Shown in pieces: positions 11,601-19,108 of a stretch of DNA of 64,000 nucleotides; the first letter of the stretch is position 1; every line of letters starts with the position of its first letter. A program made the translations under genes and the position numbers. Origin of the DNA: Oscillospiraceae bacterium. Lineage in GTDB: Bacteria > Bacillota > Clostridia > Oscillospirales > JAAYXM01. The DNA lies in NCBI GenBank assembly GCA_015068085.1, contig SVLF01000001.1, positions 1 through 64,000 on the forward strand, given 5' to 3'. The notes under the pieces are model-generated. The model did not search any database and had not been told where the DNA came from. It saw nothing but the letters and a program-made list of their open reading frames with translations.

Positions 11601-13027
11601 TCAATTCAGAAGGAAAAAACATCTATCGCTACGTACAGGATGGAACAATAATTGGTCAGGAGATACCGAAGCCTTCCGCATACACAGGTCAGATACTAGG
11701 GTTCACACGCGAACTTGAATGGGAAAACTTTATAAACGTAAAGTTTTCCGGTGACGTTGATGTGAATGATCTTATAGGCAGATGTATTTTTGTTGATAAC
11801 GATAAGGTGCAGAACGGAGCTTACAGAATTGTTGATGCCAAATTGTTGGAGGACGGAACCGTAAATCTCAGTACAGGAGCCGTATCCGTTATTCGCAGTT
11901 ATAAGGATAATAACAATATATACGCCGGATATAACTACAACATTGAAAAGGGGCAAACTTTTGAAATTCCTACGTCATATTCGGAGGATGAATCTCCGGT
12001 GTTTAAAGAAGTGCAGGAAAATGTTTCGACAAGTGCGGGAAGCACAGTTGAGGTGAAAATCAATGCAGCAACTACAATGGAAGGTGTGGATATTACTTAC
12101 ACACCGGAAAACCTTCCCAGAGGAGCTTCACTCAATTCGGAAACGGGTGTACTAACATGGAAACCGGACAACTCACAGGTAGGAGAAAACCATGTAGCTG
12201 TAAATGCTGTCGATTCGGAAGGAAGAATAAGCACGCTTCACTTCATCATAACAGTTTACGGCTCTACGACAGGCAAGCCGGAAACTCCGCAGACAGGCAA
12301 CACCAACGCACCTGCAGGCGGAGGCGGTGGAGGCGGCGGTGGCGGTGCCGCACCGACCGATGAGAAGAATAATGTTGGGGATTCCTCTGACGATGTAGGT
12401 AACAGCGGTTCCGACGTTCCAAACGATGAGGACTCCGCTAAATCAGATGAAACCGAAAAATCACCCGAGGCCTCGGGTGAAACGGATGATATCCGTTTCA
12501 CAGACCTTTCTAACTACGCATGGGCGGCGGAGGCAATCAGCGTGCTTGCAGAAGATGGAATAATAAAGGGCACGTCTGCAAGCACGTTCAGCCCGGCAAG
12601 CAACATCACCCGCGCTGATTTCGCTATTCTTCTTGTTCGCGCATTCAACCTTGAAAGTGACAACACCGAGAATTTTGCGGATGTATCTGCAAATGATTAT
12701 TTCGCGAAAGAGCTTGCAATTGCACGCAACAGCGGTATTGTTGGCGGAATCGGAGAAAACAAGTATGCTCCGAAAAATACGATAACCCGTCAGGATATGA
12801 TGGTGATTGTACACCGCGCACTTTCAAAAATGGGTGTAAATCTTGAGGTGGCAGATGTTGATTATGCAGACTTTGAGGATGTTTCAAACTATGCAAAGGA
12901 TGCGGTTAAGGCTCTTATAACGAGCGGACTTGTAAACGGCAAGAGTGGCAAAATTGCACCTGCTGATTACACCACCCGCGCAGAAGTTGCAGTACTTCTC
13001 AAAAGAGTTATATCATTAGAAAAGTAA
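5606..13027 (+). CDS. Giant SLH-anchored heparinase II/III-like polysaccharide lyase (cluster I)
   Basis: A 2473-residue surface protein preceded by AAGGAGG. Order of parts: signal peptide (1-27); beta modules at ~31-205, 310-486 and 680-872, alternating with BIG2-like domains (~211-301, 487-580, 582-672, 875-963) and a further Ig-like domain (~967-1060); an alpha/alpha-toroid region with a Cys4 zinc-type site (YCKYC near 1131, CPDCKRLFPSNDF near 1163); a heparinase II/III beta-sandwich containing ESHAHRDNLS near 1662 and SHNTVVVNG; a He_PIG-type Ig domain (~2131-2217); a poly-Gly linker; and three SLH repeats (~2298-2472). SLH repeats bind pyruvylated wall polymer, so the enzyme should sit on the cell surface. 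Heparinase II/III relatives cleave uronate-containing glycans by beta-elimination. The exact family and substrate cannot be told from the sequence alone. A paralogue is at 37157. Confidence 0.85.
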   Translation: MKKKIISILLTFCMFASCFTPGMVSADATNDEYVFSSIKDSWPEKIGTRPNAVDITYEYTTYENWEWFGTTSETITARAFSYKAGVTCRLQVDGMAVGEWFALSLKVSESGKHLARLGMCAYGTDSGTGKCDVYIIPRVEKEEDVAALLTDETLVASVDFYKELPNAGDIVDCEIPLKGVDLDSTKEYLIVFKQTEEGILRPNKLSFVNNIGELAEINCSVSENELLVDNTMKIAFSAEDTNGNFLFAEDLDYVSYSSSDDNIAIVSEQGVICGVAKGNAIITVTASIGNVTKTQDISVTVIEGFAGIDAEYVFSKVTDAWTTKNGSKPTVIDITYADTTDGNWEWFGTNSDTVRARAFWYNSGNCRMQVDSMSVGEWFALTFKAPKSGKYLARLGICTYGTDSGTGESDVYILPKPQSKDITSLLTSDALVASLNFYESLPNAGDTADRVVPIDDLELKKDEEYIIVFKQTEEGILRPNKLVLIGNLGELKSVECTTEIDAFDIGESVKINFLAKDSKGNTLYENNIDSISYKSGDENIAVVSEDGVITGKDDGAATITISAKFGEKEITQDLIVYVGKEHIKYVTSTLDRQIIDVNDSAKITFSAESTFGKKLTADDVDKITYSTEDTEIISVSEDGVITGLSYGTATVKIEAELENISRVQTLEILVSAPIDYSRSYAEYTFKDVLSTWDPTLPDMGFADNQGRKEDIRGITYEHTVSGNWEWYGTGPDWSTKPSGAYAYSGTGDPQWRLRLNIAKDKWVGLTIKVPAAGKYNATLRYAAYGMRASAGTSDIYIVPKDAGNPDNMLTENYYLGNVDYYSAALDGQNAFEYGVAELKGAEFAKPGEYIVIFKQTNDNNGYITVQSLELEGRRLKGLECSLPEKIDVGTTVPVSFVARHIDGSGLGADEMQFVIYDTSNPDVATVDINGNVNGVADGKAIISITAKMDNLSVSQDVPVTIVDTSEVLGIEVDVPERIYLSSFGTRPVATYAKMGSGARIKIDNADVVYTITGEEFAKLNDDFTFTALSEGTVTISAETMFRGELWTSEVVEFVVADGISKSEPTMYTYEKRAIAQKNIQKYSWAKSEEKVATQAADKYVNAVDKLVNVMIGEGIPRAIRHGEINDTEYAYCKYCGADVVGTYGHTGAGGWDLDPINRPWKVQCPDCKRLFPSNDFESFMKLGLDENGRFDVEEAHRKHKELFAEEYAKAGSDYGYGYLKNDLYPEVAEVKTLNVNRGLRDGETVEGWGVDDGYGYIPRDAKGRRFINGGIAERHSPIAIYHLYFWEWIRKDVFPNLINAYVYTGDEKYGRAGAIMIDRVADIMPDYHMDKYRGDFYFVGGGLAEGQEGKVVGRINDCNVFEVFARATDAFFPMIYDNQVQAKLQETARKFNLPNDKSTPEQIWQNWVDGILIESFESAKKGEIWGNFGMMQEALTIAAVSLDDEAKTDEILDFVFQSGEHVFESTTGGNLAPQLINVVNRDGFGNEVGPNYNVEWLKNLLGVAETLEDYSGTRNYKLFDNPKYAQMFAAFDSVVLADSFSVQIGDSSAVASRELATTLSPLTTGMQYLKDTVFAKRIAEQIYRMNGNATKDLHYSIYSENPEEIQQDVMKYVSDMPEQRSEILTGYGFAVLRDGTKSNNTTAVSHTNTLRDFWINFGNNVESHAHRDNLSIGMEAYGLNFSPDLGYPTTATGFGETNDWTKATLSHNTVVVNGAKQYKLVQQHGYPKHFDDSGIVKLFDVDSPIAYSTAPIYRRTLLMIKVDDESSYGVDFFRVKGGNRHEYSFHAQSDNIHDTEGLEITKQVDENGNYIGTLAGPDTEFGVDKEAKYQVGYTWFKNIRYDMNPQNQFSVDFNITDFRKAIKDSKNLHLKLTMLNDFDLSKVTIASGHVPQKKENLQMPKTLEYVIAEHSGANGLDSLFTTVLEPYKNERYLSEMSTIPITVKEGEEGLDDTAHAIKVTYVNGNTDYIVYATNKNVVYTVSDENATFDFSGFVGVYRINSEGKNIYRYVQDGTIIGQEIPKPSAYTGQILGFTRELEWENFINVKFSGDVDVNDLIGRCIFVDNDKVQNGAYRIVDAKLLEDGTVNLSTGAVSVIRSYKDNNNIYAGYNYNIEKGQTFEIPTSYSEDESPVFKEVQENVSTSAGSTVEVKINAATTMEGVDITYTPENLPRGASLNSETGVLTWKPDNSQVGENHVAVNAVDSEGRISTLHFIITVYGSTTGKPETPQTGNTNAPAGGGGGGGGGGAAPTDEKNNVGDSSDDVGNSGSDVPNDEDSAKSDETEKSPEASGETDDIRFTDLSNYAWAAEAISVLAEDGIIKGTSASTFSPASNITRADFAILLVRAFNLESDNTENFADVSANDYFAKELAIARNSGIVGGIGENKYAPKNTITRQDMMVIVHRALSKMGVNLEVADVDYADFEDVSNYAKDAVKALITSGLVNGKSGKIAPADYTTRAEVAVLLKRVISLEK

Positions 13028-13047
13028 AAGCTGGTTCAAACGCAGTT

Positions 13048-13084
13048 AAAGCGGAGAAAAAGTTTTACCTTTTCTCCGCTTTAT
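13048..13084 (+). terminator. Intrinsic terminator after the cluster I lyase gene
   Basis: AAAGCGGAGAAAA pairs with TTTTCTCCGCTTT over 13 bp. The T-run is short, so read-through into the methyltransferase genes at 13124 is possible; no clear sigma-A promoter is visible between them. Confidence 0.7.
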
Positions 13085-13123
13085 TAAATATCAAGAGTCT
13101 AAAGTGAAGAGTGTGACAACGAA

Positions 13124-14128
13124 ATGAAATATAATACAAGACAATGGTTGCAGCAGACAGCCATGGATAAAAAGGCAATGCCGATACTGTCATTTCCATG
13201 CATATCGCTTCTTGGGGTAACTGTGAAGGAACTGATTTCCGACAGCACAAAGCAAGCAGAAGGCATGATAAAAATTGCAGAGGAAGTGCCGTCGGCGGCA
13301 TCGGTCAGTCTTATGGATCTGTCGGTCGAAGCGGAATGCTTTGGTGCTCAGGTTCAATTTTCAGACAGTGAAGTACCTGCGATAACGGGCAGACTGATTA
13401 ACACTCCGGATGAGGCCGAAGAATTGAAAGTGCCTCCGGTTGGCGCGGCAAGGTCCGGAATATATATTGATGCAATTAAAAAAGCCAAAAGTTCGATTGC
13501 GGACCGTCCGGTTTTTGCAGGGATAATAGGTCCGTTTTCTTTAGCGGCGCGCTTATTTGATGTTACGCAGGTTATGTTTGATTGTTATGACGAGCCTGAT
13601 ATGGTGCATGCCGTAACAGAAAAGGCAACTGATTTTTTAATCGAATACGCCATGAGCTATAAGAGCGCGGGGGCTGACGGAATTGTAATGGCCGAGCCTG
13701 TGGCAGGTCTTCTCTCTCCGTCGTTGGAGGAAGAATTTTCATCTCCGTATGTTAAAAAAATAGTGGATGCGGTTCAGGATGAAAGCTTTGCTGTCATATA
13801 TCATAATTGCGGCGATAATGTTTTGTATATGTTGGATTCAATTTTAAAAACCGGGGCATCGGCATATCATTTCGGAAACTCGATAGATATGAAAGAAGCC
13901 TTAAGTAAGCTTCCTGATGAAACTTTTGTTATGGGAAACCTTGATCCCGTTGGCGTGTTGAGATTTGGCACACCCGAAGCAGTTCGTTCTGCCACAGAAG
14001 AACTTCTCAAATTAGTAGCAGAGAAGGATAATTTCATAATCTCATCCGGATGTGATATTCCACCGGAGACCCCCTGGGAAAATATCAGAGTATTTTTTGA
14101 GACGATTAAAAACTATGGAGACAAATGA
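13124..14128 (+). CDS. UroD-superfamily zinc methyltransferase, MtaA/MtbA-like
   Basis: A 334-residue TIM-barrel protein of the uroporphyrinogen decarboxylase superfamily. The zinc-binding pattern of MtaA/MtbA-type corrinoid methyltransferases is present: H227-N-C229 (in YHNCGDN) and C310 (in SSGCDIPPETP), 81 residues apart. True heme-pathway UroD lacks this, so a methyl-transfer role is much more likely. In methanogens this class moves methyl groups from a corrinoid protein to coenzyme M; the acceptor in this bacterium is unknown, with a thiol or folate as candidates. It is the first of five tightly linked genes; the next gene starts inside its last codons. It begins at ATG 13124 with only a weak ribosome site. 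Confidence 0.85.
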   Translation: MKYNTRQWLQQTAMDKKAMPILSFPCISLLGVTVKELISDSTKQAEGMIKIAEEVPSAASVSLMDLSVEAECFGAQVQFSDSEVPAITGRLINTPDEAEELKVPPVGAARSGIYIDAIKKAKSSIADRPVFAGIIGPFSLAARLFDVTQVMFDCYDEPDMVHAVTEKATDFLIEYAMSYKSAGADGIVMAEPVAGLLSPSLEEEFSSPYVKKIVDAVQDESFAVIYHNCGDNVLYMLDSILKTGASAYHFGNSIDMKEALSKLPDETFVMGNLDPVGVLRFGTPEAVRSATEELLKLVAEKDNFIISSGCDIPPETPWENIRVFFETIKNYGDK

Positions 14129-14681
14129 AAAGTATTTTCTGCAAAAAATAGTTGATTTGGGAGCAACCCGTGCAGAAGTAGTTAATGTAGAAGATATTGA
14201 GCTGGATGCTTCTTTTAGAAAGCTATGTCACTCCAATGAATGCGGAATGTACGGTAAATGCTGGATGTGTCCTCCTGATATAGGTGAAATTGATGAATTG
14301 ATGAAGGCTCTTAGAAAATTCAGTTTATGTTTTGTGTATCAGACTGTGGGAACATTGGCGGATAGCTTCGATTTCGAAGGAATGATGAAGGCAAAAAAAC
14401 AGCATTTTGCCATTACGCAGAAAGTGCAACAGCTTTTCCGTTCTGAAAAAAGCAGTGAATTTCTTCTCCTGAGCACAGGCGGTTGCGGAGTATGCAATGT
14501 TTGCGCAAAAGAGAGCGGTTCTCCGTGCCGATATCCGCAGAGTGCAGTTTCGTCATTGGAGGCATATGGTGTAAATGTATCGCAGTTGGCAAAACTGGCA
14601 GGAATTCCTTATTCCAATGGGAAAAACACAGTAATTTACTTTGGTGTTGTATTGGTGAAAAAATATGAATTGCTCAGGTAA
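14115..14681 (+). CDS. DUF2284 predicted metal-binding protein
   Basis: A 188-residue protein starting at ATG 14115, overlapping the upstream stop codon by 14 bases. It is cysteine-rich: CGMYGKCWMCPP near residue 40 and GGCGVCNVCAKESGSPC near residue 125. This pattern fits the DUF2284 family, which is predicted to bind a metal or an Fe-S cluster and often accompanies corrinoid methyltransferase genes. Its biochemical role is not established. Translational coupling on both sides (the next gene also overlaps) argues that it works with the methyltransferase set, perhaps in electron delivery to the corrinoid activator. That role is inference. Confidence 0.8.
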   Translation: METNEKYFLQKIVDLGATRAEVVNVEDIELDASFRKLCHSNECGMYGKCWMCPPDIGEIDELMKALRKFSLCFVYQTVGTLADSFDFEGMMKAKKQHFAITQKVQQLFRSEKSSEFLLLSTGGCGVCNVCAKESGSPCRYPQSAVSSLEAYGVNVSQLAKLAGIPYSNGKNTVIYFGVVLVKKYELLR

Positions 14682-16176
14682 AACGGTATCGCTGAAGATA
14701 AACGGAAAACTCATAGAAGCCCTGCACGGAGCAAAATTGTCTGAATATATAAATGCCCATCTGTATTGTGGCGGTACGGGAAATTGCGGAAAATGCAAAA
14801 TAGTGGCAAGAGGAGAGCTTTCCGAAATGACCTCTGCTGAGAAAAAGCATTTGACGCCGTCGGAAATACGTTTGGGAATACGCCTTGCATGTCAGATCCG
14901 TATATGCGGAGACTGCGAAATATACTATGATGCTTCCGAATCTGAAATGCAGATATGCGATGACGGAAAGTTGACGGCGTCGGCATCAAATCCTTTTTTC
15001 GAGAAATATGGTGTGGTAATAGATATAGGAACAACCACACTTGTCGCCGGATTATTTTCCGAAAACGGAGAGCTTGTGGTAACAAAGACAGCTTTGAATC
15101 CGCAGACGCGTTGGGGAAGTGATGTGGTTTCTCGAATTAATTCTGCAAACGAAGGAAAGAAAAGGGAAATTTGCTGTGTTCTCAGGGATAAGATAGATGA
15201 ACTGGTATCGGGACTTATCAGTGATGCAGGGATCAATTCGGCTGAAGCTGACGGATTGGTAATAACAGGAAACACGGTGATGCTACACTTTTTATGTGAT
15301 TTTTCGACCGAAACACTTTCCTGTTGGCCTTTCAAAGTAAAATCACTGTTTGGATACACAGTTTCGGCAGCAGACCTCGGGTTTTCAGCTCTTCCGGCGG
15401 AAACCAAAATGTATCTTCCGCCTTGCATTTCAGCTTTTGTGGGAGCTGATCTCGTCTGTGCCATGCTCTCGGTTGATTTCTGTAAAAAAGGCGGGACAAG
15501 GCTGCTTGCAGATATTGGAACGAATGGAGAGATTGCACTCTGGCACAATGATGAGCTGACTGTATGCTCAACTGCTGCGGGTCCGGCATTTGAAGGAGCC
15601 GGAATTTCGTCCGGTATGAGAGGTGAGCGAGGAGCAATTGATTCTGCGAAGATAAGCAACGGAAAGCTGATTGTTCATACTATTGGTAACGCGCCTCCAA
15701 AAGGTATCTGCGGAAGTGGACTAATTGATGCCATAGCCGGTTTGCTTGAACTCGGTTTAATTGATGAAAGCGGGTATATGGAAAACGATAGAGTTGAAAT
15801 TGCGGAAAACATATTCCTGACACAGGAAGATATTCGCGCGGTGCAGTTGGCAAAAAGCGCGATTTGTGCAGGAATTGAAACACTTCTTGCTACAAAAGGA
15901 ATTGAGATTGCGGATGTAGATGTGCTCTATATAGCAGGCGGATTTGGCAATTATCTGCACTTGGAGAGCGCGGAAAAAATTGGGCTGATTCCCAAAGGTA
16001 TGAGCGGGGTAACGAGGTGTGTCGGAAATGCGGCACTGAGCGGGGCCGGAATGCTATTGCTGCAAAGTGACTTACATCAAAATTGTCAGTATATTTCAGA
16101 AAAAGCGGATACTCTGCAGTTGGCCGCAAATCAGGTGTTCAGCGAATTATATATAAGGGGAATGTCTTTTGAATAA
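14665..16176 (+). CDS. Corrinoid activation protein (2Fe-2S ferredoxin domain plus ASKHA/DUF4445)
   Basis: A 503-residue protein. Residues 1-85 form a plant-type [2Fe-2S] domain with cysteines 35, 41 and 44 (C-x5-C-x2-C) and 76. The remainder is the ASKHA ATPase-like DUF4445 fold seen in RACo-type reductive activators, with DIGTTTLVAG, ADIGTNGEIAL, AGPAFEGAGI and IAGGFGNYLHLESAEKIG segments. Such proteins use ATP to re-reduce the inactive Co(II) corrinoid to Co(I). It lacks the C-terminal 4Fe-4S clusters of methanogen RamA. It overlaps the DUF2284 gene by 17 bases and precedes the corrinoid protein it should act on. Confidence 0.9.
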   Translation: MNCSGKTVSLKINGKLIEALHGAKLSEYINAHLYCGGTGNCGKCKIVARGELSEMTSAEKKHLTPSEIRLGIRLACQIRICGDCEIYYDASESEMQICDDGKLTASASNPFFEKYGVVIDIGTTTLVAGLFSENGELVVTKTALNPQTRWGSDVVSRINSANEGKKREICCVLRDKIDELVSGLISDAGINSAEADGLVITGNTVMLHFLCDFSTETLSCWPFKVKSLFGYTVSAADLGFSALPAETKMYLPPCISAFVGADLVCAMLSVDFCKKGGTRLLADIGTNGEIALWHNDELTVCSTAAGPAFEGAGISSGMRGERGAIDSAKISNGKLIVHTIGNAPPKGICGSGLIDAIAGLLELGLIDESGYMENDRVEIAENIFLTQEDIRAVQLAKSAICAGIETLLATKGIEIADVDVLYIAGGFGNYLHLESAEKIGLIPKGMSGVTRCVGNAALSGAGMLLLQSDLHQNCQYISEKADTLQLAANQVFSELYIRGMSFE

Positions 16177-16236
16177 AGCAGTCCTGTTTCAGGCAATAAA
16201 GATTGAAATTCAATAAAAAAGAATCGAGGAACAAAA

Positions 16237-16872
16237 ATGAGTATTTTAAATGAAATTTCAGAGCTTTTGCAAAAAGGAAGAGCGAAGCAAGTACAGCAGC
16301 TTGTCCAAAATGCAATTGACGAAGGTATCGAAGCAACACTGATTTTGAACGAAGGTTTGCTTGGTGGGATGAGTATTATCGGAGAAAAATTTAAAAACAA
16401 CGAGGTTTTTGTACCGGATGTACTGATGGCGGCAAGAGCTATGAATATGGGATCCCAGATACTGAAGCCACACTTAGCTGAAGAAGGTATTCAATCAAAA
16501 GGAAAAGTGTGCCTTGGTACTGTGCATGGAGATTTGCACGATATAGGCAAAAATCTTGTGAAGATGATGATGGAAGGAAAAGGGCTGGAAGTTGTGGATC
16601 TTGGTACCGATGTACTTCCGGAAAAATATGTAGAGGTTGCAATCAAAGAGAATTGCCAGGTAATCTGTTGCTCTGCACTTCTGACAACAACGATGGAAGT
16701 AATGAAAGATGTGGTTAAAGCGGCAGAGAATGCAGGAATACGCGACAAAGTCAAGATTATGGTAGGCGGAGCACCGGTTACGGAAGATTTTTGTCGTGAA
16801 ATCGGAGCTGATGCGTATACTGTTGATGCGGCAAGCGCGGCAGACGTAGCGGTTGAGCTTTGTAAGGGGTAA
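16237..16872 (+). CDS. Methyltransferase cognate corrinoid protein
   Basis: A 211-residue protein of the MtaC/MtbC/MttC type. Residues 1-85 are the helical cap domain (methionine-synthase B12-binding 1) and ~88-210 the Rossmann cobalamin domain. The B12 signature is complete: D99-x-H101-x-x-G104 (DLHDIG) with His101 the lower cobalt ligand, then SALLTTT and the GGAPV loop. It carries the methyl group between the two UroD-fold enzymes encoded on either side. It lies between the activator gene and the second methyltransferase (6-bp gap), so the operon contains all parts expected of a three-component methyl-transfer system. Confidence 0.93.
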   Translation: MSILNEISELLQKGRAKQVQQLVQNAIDEGIEATLILNEGLLGGMSIIGEKFKNNEVFVPDVLMAARAMNMGSQILKPHLAEEGIQSKGKVCLGTVHGDLHDIGKNLVKMMMEGKGLEVVDLGTDVLPEKYVEVAIKENCQVICCSALLTTTMEVMKDVVKAAENAGIRDKVKIMVGGAPVTEDFCREIGADAYTVDAASAADVAVELCKG

Positions 16873-16877
16873 AGAGT

Positions 16878-17960
16878 ATGAAAATAAAAACCTTTGATTG
16901 TTATTCAGTCAATCATGCAGAAAATTTTACAAAAGCAGTCAGATTTGAGAAACCTGATTTTATTCCCGTAAACTTTGTGATAAACGATGCTTGTTGGCAT
17001 CATTACCCCAAGGATGCGCTTTGGAATCTGATGGAAGAACATAAATATCTGTTCCCGGATTTTGTTCGTCCCGATAATGATTGGATGCCGGAATGCTTGT
17101 TGGTTGCGCGAAAAGATTTTCCATATACCGACCCTATGGGATGTACTTGGGTAACTTCTGATGACGGAATAACAGGGACGGTTAAGGAACACCCTCTTGC
17201 GGATTGGAGTGCATTTGGCACTTCCTGGACTATTCCGGATCCAGAGAAAAGCGACGGACTGTATATGGTGGACTGGGCAGAAAAGGAAAAGGAATGGACG
17301 GAGCTCAAGAAATCCGGAAAGGATTTTCATGCTAAATTACGACATGGACACACTTTTTTACAACTGTGTGACTTGCGTGGATATGAAAATTTAATGTTTG
17401 ATATGATGGATGAGGAACCCTTGTTGATGGAATTGATTGATAAACTTGAAACTTTCAATATGGAAATCGTCAAAAGATTTGTAAAAAGCGGATGTGATTC
17501 CATCGGTTATCCCGAAGATTTGGGAATGCAGGTTGGACCTATGATTCCGCCGGACTTGTTTGAGCAGTACATAAAACCTTCTTACACACGTTTGATGAAG
17601 CCTGCAAGAGATGCAGGAATCCCGATACGAATGCATTCGGACGGTGACATTCGCAGCTTGGCTGACCATTTGGTTGAGAGCGGCGTCGAAGTAATAAATA
17701 TACAAGATTTGGTAAATGGTATAGATTGGATAGCAGATCGCTTCCGCGGAAAAACTTGTGTTGAGCTTGATATTGACAGACAATCAATTACTCCTTACGG
17801 AACTCCGGAAGAAATTGATGATTTGATAAAGAATGCAGTAAAGAAAATTGCAACGCCTCAAGGTGGTTTGTGTCTGTGTTACGGATTGTATCCGGGTGTT
17901 CCACTGGAAAATGCAAAAGCTGTTATGGATGCGATGGAAAGATATGCTACGAATATCTAA
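16878..17960 (+). CDS. UroD-superfamily methyltransferase, probable substrate:corrinoid (MT1) component
   Basis: A 360-residue UroD-fold protein, distinct from the one at 13124. Where MtaA-type enzymes have the zinc H-x-C, this one has H253-S-D255-G-D257 (MHSDGD), and no matching downstream C. This fits a substrate-specific enzyme rather than the CoM/folate-side enzyme, so I infer that it demethylates the incoming substrate and methylates the corrinoid protein encoded 6 bp upstream. The substrate is not evident: a methoxy-aromatic, a methylated sugar or a methylated amine are all possible. Its position behind a surface lyase favours a plant- or glycan-derived O-methyl compound. Confidence 0.8.
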   Translation: MKIKTFDCYSVNHAENFTKAVRFEKPDFIPVNFVINDACWHHYPKDALWNLMEEHKYLFPDFVRPDNDWMPECLLVARKDFPYTDPMGCTWVTSDDGITGTVKEHPLADWSAFGTSWTIPDPEKSDGLYMVDWAEKEKEWTELKKSGKDFHAKLRHGHTFLQLCDLRGYENLMFDMMDEEPLLMELIDKLETFNMEIVKRFVKSGCDSIGYPEDLGMQVGPMIPPDLFEQYIKPSYTRLMKPARDAGIPIRMHSDGDIRSLADHLVESGVEVINIQDLVNGIDWIADRFRGKTCVELDIDRQSITPYGTPEEIDDLIKNAVKKIATPQGGLCLCYGLYPGVPLENAKAVMDAMERYATNI

Positions 17961-18044
17961 TGAATATCCGTAACTTCCGGGCATTGACATAGTCGGAAAT
18001 GTTCAGCACATTCATGTCTTTGTTTGAAAAGTAAATATTGAGAC

Positions 18045-18080
18045 AATCGAGTAGGGTGGTTAATTTCGCCCTACTCGATT
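18045..18080. repeat. Perfect 12-bp inverted repeat
   Basis: AATCGAGTAGGG pairs with CCCTACTCGATT around a 12-nt loop, followed by AAAACG. The right arm shares CCTACTCGATT with the group II intron end at 118-128. It could be a terminator for the methyltransferase operon or a relic of an intron 3' end. Confidence 0.5.
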
Positions 18081-18231
18081 AAAACGAAAACCACGCGATG
18101 CGGGTGGATTATTATATTTGGTCCTTTTTCGTACTTATTTCTTTTTTTGAGGTATAAAATATAAAAAAATGTTGCATCGTACCTTGGGGTACGGTGTATA
18201 ATTATATAAAAATCTTGTGGATTGAATTTCA

Positions 18232-18405
18232 GGTAAAGAGGCGGATGCGCTGACATCGCTTCTCGACCTTACAAAGGGCTATGCAGAGCACGAGTATAAA
18301 ACCATTTCGGACACAATAAAAATGCGCACTTCCGTTATGGCAAAGTCATCTGCCGCTGAAGTGAATGCGCAGGAAAATATGCTCACAAGAACTGCGATGC
18401 CGTAA
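18232..18405 (+). pseudogene. lemA family gene remnant
   Basis: This stretch reads in one frame for 57 codons to a stop at 18403-18405, with no start codon. The translation contains LLDLTKGYAEHEYKTISDTI, then MRTSV, AEVNAQENMLT. That is the LemA core pattern (N-L-V-x-x-V-K-G-Y-A-x-H-E, then A-R-x-x-V, then A-E-N-x-L-T). The N-terminal membrane helix and the C-terminal half are missing. It is a decayed fragment 50 bp upstream of a small lipoprotein gene. Confidence 0.7.
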
Positions 18406-18458
18406 AGGAAATTATTTGCCGCCACAAAATAAATCATTATAGTATGGAGATGTTTATC

Positions 18459-18938
18459 ATGAAAAAAATCATTACTCTCGCTCTTGCTCTCGTTATGGTT
18501 CTTGCACTCTTCACAGCTTGTGCAGATCCGGTTGAAACAGAGCTCACAAATTTCCTCAACGTTGAGATGGTTGATGTAAACGCAAATTACGAAAAAATCA
18601 AGGAAGAAGTCGGAAAATGGGAAAGCATGGCAAGCGATGCTGATTTCGGAAAGAGCCTTGACGAAGTTCTCATCCCGCTTTGCGATGATTCTCTTGCAAA
18701 AGTAAATGCTATTGTTCTTGAAACAGAAGAAGTCAAGGATGTTCAGGCAAAGTATGTTAAGGTTATGGAAACCTACAAGGAAGGCTTCAAGATGATGTCT
18801 GATGCTGTTGTAGCAGGCGATGAAGCAAAGGTTACTGAAGGAACGGAAAAGCTCGGCGAAGCCGTTGCATTCCTTGATGAGTACAACGCAGCTCTTGAAG
18901 CACTTGCTGCACAGTTCGGCTCTGAAATTGAGTACTAA
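18459..18938 (+). CDS. Small lipoprotein of unknown function
   Basis: A 159-residue protein with a signal peptide ending in the lipobox FTAC (cysteine near residue 21), so probably membrane-anchored outside the cell. The start at 18459 fits GGAG ten bases upstream; ATGs at 18444 and 18450 lie within or before that site. The mature part is predicted to be mostly helical and acidic, with no recognised domain (pattern: EVGKWESMASDADF, KYVKVMETYKEGFKMM). It stands alone and ends at a strong terminator. No function can be assigned. Confidence 0.75.
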   Translation: MKKIITLALALVMVLALFTACADPVETELTNFLNVEMVDVNANYEKIKEEVGKWESMASDADFGKSLDEVLIPLCDDSLAKVNAIVLETEEVKDVQAKYVKVMETYKEGFKMMSDAVVAGDEAKVTEGTEKLGEAVAFLDEYNAALEALAAQFGSEIEY

Positions 18939-18986
18939 TATACAAGCTACATAGCGAAAAACTTTAAAATTTAATCGGCGGCATAG

Positions 18987-19015
18987 AAAAAAGACATCCC
19001 TCGGATGTCTTTTTT
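18987..19015 (+). terminator. Intrinsic terminator
   Basis: AAAAAAGACATCC pairs with GGATGTCTTTTTT around a CTC loop. It ends the small lipoprotein gene and may also serve proB on the other strand. Confidence 0.9.
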
Positions 19016-19108
19016 CAGTTATATTTACTTTTCGATAAGTTATAAATTGACTTTGTCAATGTCTGTGTTACAGATAGCAACATATCATGATTGCAAACGC
19101 CGCTTGCA

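Noticed and set aside
12310-12360. Tandem GGC/GGT repeats in the lyase gene as a possible regulatory or CRISPR-like repeat
   Set aside because: They simply encode the poly-glycine linker before the SLH domains; the other lyase has the same linker.
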